The notes under the pieces are model-generated. The model searched no databases. It saw only the letters and a program-made list of their open reading frames with translations, and was not told the origin of the DNA. This document shows positions 56,133 through 64,000 of a stretch of DNA of 64,000 nt, piece after piece; position 1 is the stretch's first letter; each line of letters starts with the position of its first letter. The position numbers and the translations under genes are program-made. The DNA is from Escarpia spicata (Eukaryota; Annelida; Polychaeta; Sabellida; Siboglinidae). Location of the stretch: positions 51,961,263 to 52,025,262 of the forward strand of contig OZ023213.1 in assembly GCA_963995525.1 (NCBI GenBank), written 5' to 3'.

Positions 56133-56939
56133 TGTTTTTTATTTGAGTCTACGGTTATTTAGTGTTGTTAGTTCCATCCTATACGTTTTTTTATTAGGCA
56201 CCCCATGTATTTATTTGCATCACCGATACAACGTTCTAAGAAATATGTATACATAACAATTATTCTTGCCGGCAAATCGACGAAGCCGAACGTTCTTGCG
56301 GCGACGCTGTCTACGCCGGTCACCACGCCAATCATGGCAGATAGCGATCTTTTCATTAACAAATTGAAAAATACACGTATGCACAAAAGGAGCACTTAGG
56401 GAACCGGTGTGCTAAATATAAAGGTTTGTTATGTTTTATTGTTATGACGATTCGCGGGCAAATTTGCGACCCTACTACCTAGAAGCATTCTTTCCTTATT
56501 CATCAAACATGTAGTTGTTTAAATTTTTTAAAGTTAATGTTTTTAGTTTTTAAATGATTTGTCCTACCGTGTTATGTATAATGCATCTAGATATATTCTT
56601 TGTTAAAATGTAATTTAATTGTATCTGTAAAATCATAGTTTTGTTGACATAATCTGTTGCTGAAGGCTGGAAAACAGCTTTTAATTACATTTTAAAAAAT
56701 CTCTCATTTTAAAACATGATATTTCCAGCCTTGTTATGCATAGTCATATTAACTAATTACAATGTAATTTAACCGCAATCATACAAAGTCTTTCTACTGG
56801 CTAGACATCAGCTAATTTTATTAATATTATACAAGTTTTCATGTTTTGTTGATATAACATTGCCCAGGGCCGCAACAGCCACCTTACATACTTGAACAAA
56901 TTAATCCAAATTAATAACCACTTTAAAACAAAACCTTAC

Positions 56940-57151
56940 CTTATATCAGAGTCGCAAGCAATTCTAGACACGTGTGTTGGTGTATACTGCAGTGTGCAAT
57001 GACAGTAGCTCCACTGTGTAGATAATATTGTTACCAAGACCTGCTTTGTCAGATGATATGACAGAGCAATCAGGAGTATCACTACCAGCATACAAAGTAT
57101 CCATGTCAGTCTGTTTACTTTATCACTGTCATATATCCATTGCATTGTCAC
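56940..57151 (-). CDS. Candidate first exon of a type II membrane protein
   Basis: From the ATG at 57151 the minus-strand frame gives a short charged N-terminus (MTMQWIYDSDKVNR). A hydrophobic segment of about 20 residues follows (WILCMLVVILLIALSYHL), then a polar stretch. It is closed by a strong donor (ATAAG then GTAAGG) at 56940 in phase 2. Short basic N-terminus plus single signal anchor is the layout of Golgi glycosyl- and sulfotransferases. No downstream exon was identified, so the family is open and the exon could be spurious. Confidence 0.4.
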
Positions 57152-57199
57152 TGTGAATCACCTGACAGTCAATGGAGTTGTTTCCCTGTTATAAAAACT

Positions 57200-58325
57200 T
57201 ATGTTAAGTACAAATGTAAAAACTGCTATTATCAATGGTTACAGCCATGGAGTGTGGAATCTTATTTACAAAGGTTTCCCACTCCCTGAGTAAAATGTAT
57301 TCGTTTAAAAGGAACAAGCTTAAAATCTTTATTCAAGTTTGAACGGAATTGTTTTTACTTAAATTGTACTACTCAATAATCATCAACAATATAATTTTTA
57401 ATTACATACTATTGTAAATGATTACCATCAATTAACTGACTCCAAACCACCTAAATGTAACCCACTTATATAATATATTATTTTCGTCTAAAATTCATAA
57501 GGTTAAAAAACCTAACACAGTTCAAAATAAACCACACAATCTCAGACAAAGATACGTAGAAACATCTGGCCCCAGGAAGGGACAACAAACGAGACTTGGC
57601 CATCAAACATCCCATAGTAACGGCAGGTCCCATACATTTCACGTCATATCAATTTATTATCATATTATCATCTTACAGTTTACTTCAGGGAGATGCTGAA
57701 AATGTCCACTTAGTAGTCTGGACTAGCTCATTATGTTTCCACTTCCACAAATGACCAATTGTGGGTTCATGTGTACCTCTTGTGGGCGCTAGTATCTTTG
57801 AACTTGGGAAAATGGCTTTGTCTAGAAATGAGATCATTTTACACTGAAACAACACAAAACCCGGTATCCAATGACAGACAATTTAATGTATCAGTTTGTG
57901 CATGGCCCAAACAATACTCAATTTAAGCAATTATTGTATTACCATAATGATTATGTATATTGCTATTATGGCTGTAATGACTTATTCTAATGACGTGTTT
58001 GGGGGTTCCTGTTTCATTTCTTGATCCCCCCTCATTGTCTCAAATAGGATGATTAAGTATCTAAACCTATACAAAATAACTCTCTTCTCCCACATTGTAT
58101 ACATGTTACTTTTAATCAGGACACTGTCTCTGCTGTACGATAGCTGAATAAGGTGGCAACCAGAATATTTCTATTATCTATTATTGTGCATGCTGTAAGA
58201 TTATTATTATCAATGACACATGTTGAACACAGAACCAGCAAGTTGAAACATGTCTGGCATTGACCCTGTTTTGTGTCTACCTGTGACTATGGTGTCTGCC
58301 CATCTAACGCCACAACAAAGACATT
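57200..58325. other. Intergenic DNA, nothing recognised
   Basis: AT-rich, without a supported frame or repeat. Confidence 0.4.
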
Positions 58326-58331
58326 CCACAT

Positions 58332-58527
58332 TCTGCGAGTGGTGAGACTGCCTTAGACTGGTTACATTGAGCAGTTAGTCCAGGACTAGAGAGGAGTCTG
58401 CGAGTGGTGAGACTGCCTTAGACTGGTTACACTGAGCAGTTAATCCAGGACTAGAGATGAGTCTGCGAGTGGTGAGACTGCCTTATACTGGTTACACTGA
58501 GCAGTTAATCCAGGGCTAGAGAGGAAT
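58332..58527. repeat. Tandem repeat, 65-bp unit, 3 copies
   Basis: The unit starts TCTGCGAGTGGTGAGACTGC and ends near CTAGAGAGGAG. The three copies differ at only a few positions, so the duplication is recent. Confidence 0.95.
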
Positions 58528-58822
58528 CTCGGATTAAATACAAGTTAATATGAAACTATTGCTACACGTCCCACATCTGTACTACCGTGATTATACTCAG
58601 AAGACATCCCACCTACAACTGATGCTAACAACACTCCTGTACAGTCTCACAAACTGTTTGGGGTGTGAATTCAATTTGTTATCCATCTACACTCTCCAGT
58701 CCACAGTCTTCACTGGAAAAATATGTAATTTTAAGAAGAGTATTCTTAACTGTGACCATTGTTTTGAAATAAATTTCACAGTTACTTTAGAGCAATAGCA
58801 CAGAGAATTTTGAAGTTTTCCA

Positions 58823-58885
58823 TGTACGCACGCACGCACGCACACATACACACATACACACATACACACACACACACACAGATAT
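58823..58885. repeat. Microsatellite (ACGC)n then (ACACAT)n then (AC)n
   Basis: A compound simple repeat. The short Cys/Val/Tyr frame on the minus strand is a by-product. Confidence 0.9.
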
Positions 58886-59190
58886 GGATGTGATTAATAA
58901 CTGATTTCTAGTTGTTCATTTTCTTCTAGTTATGATACAGTGCAACATTTTCTGATAGAGGTGGCACTTCGATCTTCTGTCAGTAAAGAGGCCTTGATGT
59001 CAGAGGAGTGAAAATAGCAATATGGATCGGAGATCACAGATTAAAAAATGCATGCAACCTTGATTTGAGAGGAATGCGAGATCTTGCATTTACACACTAA
59101 TTATAAATTTGGGAGCATTCATTTTACCTATTCTAAAATTTGCAGAAAAAGAGATTCTCCACTCAAAATGACGTCTCAGTTGATCACTTT

Positions 59191-59230
59191 GATGGCATGT
59201 TTTGATGGCATGTTTTGATGGCATGTTTTG
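59191..59230. repeat. 13-bp tandem repeat, 3 copies
   Basis: GATGGCATGTTTT three times, exact. Confidence 0.9.
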
Positions 59231-59234
59231 TTTA

Positions 59235-60455
59235 GGAATATTGTGCTTTAATGCCCTTTTTGCGATTGGTGTAGTGCTCTGAATTGTGTCAATTGTTGTG
59301 GTGCATCAGGTAATGAGCAATGACCAAGGAGCTGAAACGCGACTCGGAACACTGTTACAATTATGGGGAGTGGGCTAAAATACAGTTTATTTCAAGCATG
59401 CCTGAAACAATGAGGAATGTTAGAAGGAAATAGTCATGTACTCTGCTGAGGAAATGCCACGAAAAATTTTGCATTCAAAATTCAGCAAAATTGGCAAACT
59501 TGTAGTAATCGATTTGATGTATGTAAGAGTGATTGATCAGGACTTTATGCATGTCAGTAATTTAGAACTTAGTATTTAATTGAGTAATTCCACAAGAACA
59601 AATGATGCTCAGCATTATTTACAAGGACTGTTTATCGTTGTCCATTTCAAATTTGCCTGGGTAGAACTGTTAATAAAATAACAGCCAAGGGCATGTATGT
59701 TTAGTAGGTTAAATACTGATTTGCTAAACAATTAACTAAATACATAGCACACTTATGGAAATATCTGAAAAAAGTACACTGGATCTGCAATGGACTAGAT
59801 GGAACGATACAAAGAATCAGCCTGAAAGAAGTCTATCGCAGTGACAGTGTTTTGTTCTATTATATACTGAACTAAGACTAAAAACACACATTTTCAAATC
59901 CAATAATTTACACAATTCTTCTATCTATAAATAATTTAACATGATTTACAAGTTAACCCAGGTTTGTGCCAGGTCAATGATGCTGGATCACACGATTTCC
60001 CCGATGAATGAATCCTACTACATGTGACACTCGGCTGCTTTGTAAATCAATAAACACACTGTCAATGATGACTCACAGAGCTGCTGAATGGGAAGCTGTC
60101 AACTGCTTTGTCTACCGAGTGCTGACATCACAATGTAACAATCACCATAGTAGGAAGCCACAAGAGCAACTATTGATCTCCTCTATGAGTCTATGACACA
60201 CTTTCTTCATTATTATTGGCACAGCTGGTTAGCATCTGCGTCCTTTGAATAGGCTAGAGTTAATATGAACAATAACAGTCAATAAGTCACTTACTTGAAG
60301 AACATTTTTTAATGTTACAATTAATGCCATTTAAAAACAAATCATTGTGAATGCATCACATATGTGTATTTACATTCTCGTAGTATTACTTCATGGAGTG
60401 TTCACAGTTTCTTGCAACCATGTGGACAAGTATGATGAATGGTCAAACAAAAATT
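59235..60455. other. Intergenic DNA, nothing recognised
   Basis: No supported gene or repeat. Confidence 0.4.
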
Positions 60456-60461
60456 AGCAAT

Positions 60462-60765
60462 TTTGTACTAAGTTCTTATATAGCGCAGTATCCAGTCCTC
60501 AGGACTGTTCAAAGTGCTTTACACTTTATTCCCCATCTCGACTTCTCTTGGAAGCATCCAGCCATGCTGCAATTAATGCACGAAGACAATTCATACACAA
60601 ATATCCAGCACTGTCTATAGCCAGGTACTCATTAATACTGCTCAGTGAACTGGAGCAATGTATAGTTAATGACCTTGCCCAAGGTTTGAGACCGCCACAC
60701 AGGATTCGAACCCGGGTTCTCTCGGTTGACAGTCCGAAGCTCGCACCACGGTGCTATACATGATG
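60462..60765 (-). mobile_element. tRNA-derived SINE, copy D
   Basis: Box B is near-perfect on the minus strand (GGGTTCGAATCCTG). The body and tail match copies A-C, ending with GCGCTATATAAGAACTTA at the left. Confidence 0.8.
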
Positions 60766-60769
60766 ATAC

Positions 60770-61475
60770 GATGGTGTGATCGATGATCACCTTGATTGTG
60801 ATTTTTTTTTATTTGAGGTAAATATGTATGATTATATGATTACTGAATGACTAAATTCCATTTTGGTTTCATAAAAAATGCTATGCTTACTTTTTTTAAC
60901 CTCACATTATGGGAAGACACGATGCATTAAATCTATAAATATCATGAACCTTTTCGATTTCCTGTGCTGATTATTTGGAACATCTGTGTACAATTCGTCA
61001 AATATGTTACACAATTAATAGATATTTGTCTACATCAACTGCCACCGGTGTGACAAATTTGAGCTGCCACTAAGCAATAAAAATGTTCCTAGAATGACCA
61101 CATACAAACCGATTATATAATCGATTACTCCGATTCCCTTCAAATTATTGAAGCCTATCAGTTTCAGTTAAGAAAATAAATAAATTATTAAAAGCTGAAC
61201 TGTTTGAGGAACTTATAGACGATGTATGGCCCAATTTGTAACGCAAAGGCACTCGAACGTTGTGTCTTGCGAATCACGGGTGCTAATAAAAAGCTTCCCT
61301 TCTTCTCCGTTCTCGATAGCTGGGCACATGGATTGCTAAAGCCGGCTAAATTATCCGGGTCCCGGCTCTTAACAAAAACCCTGACACAGATGCTCTAAAA
61401 TGGAATTCATACTGGATGTTTGTTATAAAATAAATGTCAGCAGTTTTTGCAATGTCAGTGCTTCACGTTTGAAAA
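60770..61475. other. Intergenic DNA, nothing recognised
   Basis: AT-rich, no supported feature. Confidence 0.4.
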
Positions 61476-61479
61476 AACA

Positions 61480-62092
61480 GGCGAGCGATTTATCACTCGC
61501 CTAAATATGCCAAATAATTTAGAGCGAGCGATTTATTATATTAGTATTATTTTTATTCACTAGGTTGCGTTCCTGTTTGTCCGTCTGGTGATGCCACTGC
61601 CCAGTCATGCCAAAACGCAATGGAAGCTAGCCATGCCGTAGCGGTATACATTACCCAAGATTAATTCGATCGGGTCAATTCGGGACATCAAGTCTTGTCA
61701 GATTGAAAAGTTGCAGGCTGATAAAACATTTGAGACAAGAAGTGCTAGCAGTGTAACAACGCTGATGATTTAAGTTGTTTTGTTTATGGGATGGACATTA
61801 GCTGTCAAATGATGGCCGTCCGACAAGAATCCCATTGAGCAATACGCAAACACCAAGTCATGGCTCTGGAAACGTCAGCAACTGCGCGTCAACGCTACTT
61901 ACATGACAAGAACAGACTTTCTTTCAAACAAATGGGTATATATTTGGTCCTAGAGGACACCACATGTAGCAGGTCTGGTGACGCGGACGATAATGGCAAT
62001 TAGCACGAGCAATAAATCGGTCCCTAGTTGTGCGATTAGCGCGAGCGGTAGGGAGCGAGAGAGCGATCACTCACGTACAAAATAATGCACTG
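61480..62092 (+). mobile_element. Dispersed element, copy 2 (partner at 17690)
   Basis: Same order and orientation of conserved blocks as 17690-18205, with about 100 bp of extra sequence. The left end GCGAGCGATTTATCACTCGC is a hairpin-like inverted repeat, and the right end repeats GAGCGAT..CACTCAC. Both copies are followed by AAAATTATGCACTG-like sequence. Confidence 0.8.
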
Positions 62093-62099
62093 CAACGCA

Positions 62100-62870
62100 C
62101 ACGACTGTTACAAGTTACATTTTACATTGTGAACAATTATTTATGTCTGTTTAACATCCGAAACAAATAAACTAAAACCATTACGGAGTATTTCAAAAAA
62201 TAAACTTGGGGTTATTTTTCATCCGATAGGTCAAAGATTGATCCCGGAAATTTTGGCACTTGATATGCAAACCACCTCTAGGGGACTAGGAGTAAAATGT
62301 TAACATATACATGTATGTGTATGATTATTTCTTGATGTTCTAGACTAGTTCTCTAGTTGTTTCCAGCACTCGGTAGGATTGTTAAAATATGCTATTCAGT
62401 TGTTACTTTAAATTGTTACAAATAATTTTTCTGGACTTAAAAAACAGTGAAATTCCCAGGAGAGCTTGCATACATAATGTGCAGAATGTGTAAAACAGCA
62501 AGTGCTGTCAGGTTTGGCATGTGCTTCTATAAGCACGTATACGGTAACAAAGACGCCAGGATCACCGGCAGTATATTGTAATAATCGCTAAACTTACGCA
62601 GAACGTCATTATTTCTCCGTTGCCCGTGTTGATCATTCGACAGTGGTGTCTGAGAATATACTCCTCTTGCTTGTACGTGTCCTGTGCGCTTACTCTAACA
62701 CGTTGTTCATTTCCTTTTGCCCGTGCTCGCTAAACAACTCTCACGTTGCTGGTTGTAACATGTTTACACGGTCAGCGACACCTGGCGCATCATTTTGTTA
62801 CTACCATCCTGACGGTAGAAGGCAGCACTGATATAGACGCAGAAGCTAGACAAACTTCTGCGTAAGCTGT
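62100..62870. other. Intergenic DNA, nothing recognised
   Basis: Only a short perfect inverted repeat (ACGCAGAAG ... CTTCTGCGT, 62839-62865) stands out. Confidence 0.4.
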
Positions 62871-62875
62871 GGTGC

Positions 62876-63345
62876 ATCCTCGTAAGCCAGGGCTGTTTGC
62901 CATGCAAAACTAGCCCTGGCTGATCCCCTACGCGAAGTGCCAAAGTTAGCCGAGTCAAACTATTAATTGACTTCGCCAGTCGCGACTGCATCACCCGCGA
63001 GAACAGCGCAAATACCCGCCCCAATTTGAAGACGGATAAACGACTTCTGGGAATCCCAATAATATATAATGATCCGTTCGCCCATTTGCACGAGCAGCTG
63101 AGCGGTATTGTGTATTCGAATAATTGCTTTTACTTCCTAAACATTGCATGTAACACGAGCCACGGTTGGTTGAAATTAGTTTTATTATGACCATCTGACC
63201 TGCCGAGATCCACTGACCTAGTGAGCGATTTCATAGGCTATAGCTGAGCTTAAATTCAGAGTTTCGCAAAGCGATCAGCCAGGGGGTACTGCTGGCTGGC
63301 ACTGACGTAATCAGCAGCAGCGACCCCTGGCGCGTGAGGATGCTG
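62876..63345 (+). mobile_element. Dispersed element, copy 3
   Basis: It begins ATCCTCGTAAGCCAGGGC and ends CCCCTGGCGCGTGAGGAT, so the ends form an imperfect terminal inverted repeat of about 17 bp. Interior blocks match copies 1 and 2. No ORF. This is the longest and least interrupted copy and best defines the element (about 470 bp). Confidence 0.75.
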
Positions 63346-63349
63346 AGGT

Positions 63350-64000
63350 GGCTACTTAGGGGAAACCGGAGTTAGTAAAGTTACACACTTCAATTAAAGT
63401 CACCCTTTTTGTGAAACAAAGTGTATAAAGTACATTATTTAGTTCAATGTATACATGTATAATATAATACGGGTTAATAAATCCAACCATGCCAATATGT
63501 TATTTAGTATTTTAGTTAATAGTTGATAGTCATGTCATTATCCATCCATCGCCATCATGCTTCCCCTGCATCACGCAAGGTCTCACCTCTAGATACGGCG
63601 CCGTCTCTGTATGACTTACGAGAATGCGCGTGACAACCAACACGAAGGTGCTCAATCACTTCGTTTGCCCATCGCCAATCCGGTTCTTTTATGTCCAGAT
63701 GTGTAATGTGTGAATAGTTTAACTAGTGCGCACAGTCGGTTTAATTTAAAAAAATGCGTACTTGTTTTTTAATCGTCAAAAAAAAGAGTTGTCGTTACAG
63801 CGGGTATCGCTGGCGAAAGCTAATTGCGCTGTCTGCCTACTGCGCCACTTCGGTCACGTGCTTTACGCGAGATCGGCATCCCAGGCATTCGAAAACAATA
63901 ACAACACACACGTGCTTTAGCGTATCAAGATGAAGATTATAATTCCAAAGTAGTTGTACGAAGGTACGTATTACACTATCGCAGTTAGCAACAAGAACGC
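63350..64000. other. Right edge: no gene established
   Basis: A CpG-rich minus-strand frame at about 63551-63695 reads protein-like (EPDWRWANEVIEHL) but has no splice pair or family match. At 63781-63860 the minus strand has a weak tRNA-like A-box (AGTGGCGCAGTAGG) without a good B-box, possibly a SINE head. Confidence 0.3.

Noticed and set aside
63781..63860. tRNA gene on the minus strand
   Set aside because: Only an A-box-like stretch is present; the B-box and cloverleaf pairing are not convincing.

Overview
The window is nuclear DNA from a metazoan. It has spliced genes with GT-AG introns, a PHD-finger LINE, pogo/Tigger-type transposase genes, tRNA-derived SINEs, a THAP domain and abundant satellites. 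It has no operons or bacterial features. The AT-rich intergenic DNA and the 'GCGCTATATAA'-type repeat tails would fit a marine invertebrate such as a mollusc, but that is a guess about the host and not something the sequence proves.

Left edge to 12.4 kb: positions 1-9915 are one satellite array with a 34-bp unit (about 290 units), running off the left edge and organised into higher-order repeats of 1999, 745 and 2129 bp. A well-formed orphan exon (10170-10309, minus) lies just beyond it. A 26-bp minisatellite (10861-11571, about 27 copies) follows, sitting inside a dispersed element whose other copies carry that segment only once or in diverged form.

16-37.7 kb: two paralogous minus-strand genes related to pogo/Tigger (DDE_1) transposases lie head to tail. 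Each can be modelled as a five-codon first exon (MRR[R/K]K) joined to one large exon. The left gene (431 aa) has an acidic tail with SUMO-like sites. The right gene (881 aa) has a glutamine-rich repeat tail of about 440 residues. Both keep long intact frames, and both have His where the first catalytic Asp is expected. The long intron of the left gene holds a decayed LINE (PHD-finger ORF1; endonuclease/RT ORF2), which is itself split by a 1.8-kb inverted-repeat element with a TA target duplication.

38-54 kb: a broken THAP-domain gene (minus), a possible terminal exon, and a seven-exon minus-strand gene (43938-53470) that assembles in phase into 1248 aa. That protein has a long disordered N-terminal part with five repeats of about 56 aa, then SAM - coiled coil - SAM. 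SINEs occupy its introns.

54-64 kb: mostly intergenic, with SINEs, small tandem repeats, a perfect 34-bp palindrome, one candidate first exon of a type II membrane protein, and second and third copies of dispersed elements seen earlier. There is no sign that the genes form a common pathway. The most notable locus is the pair of apparently domesticated transposase genes.
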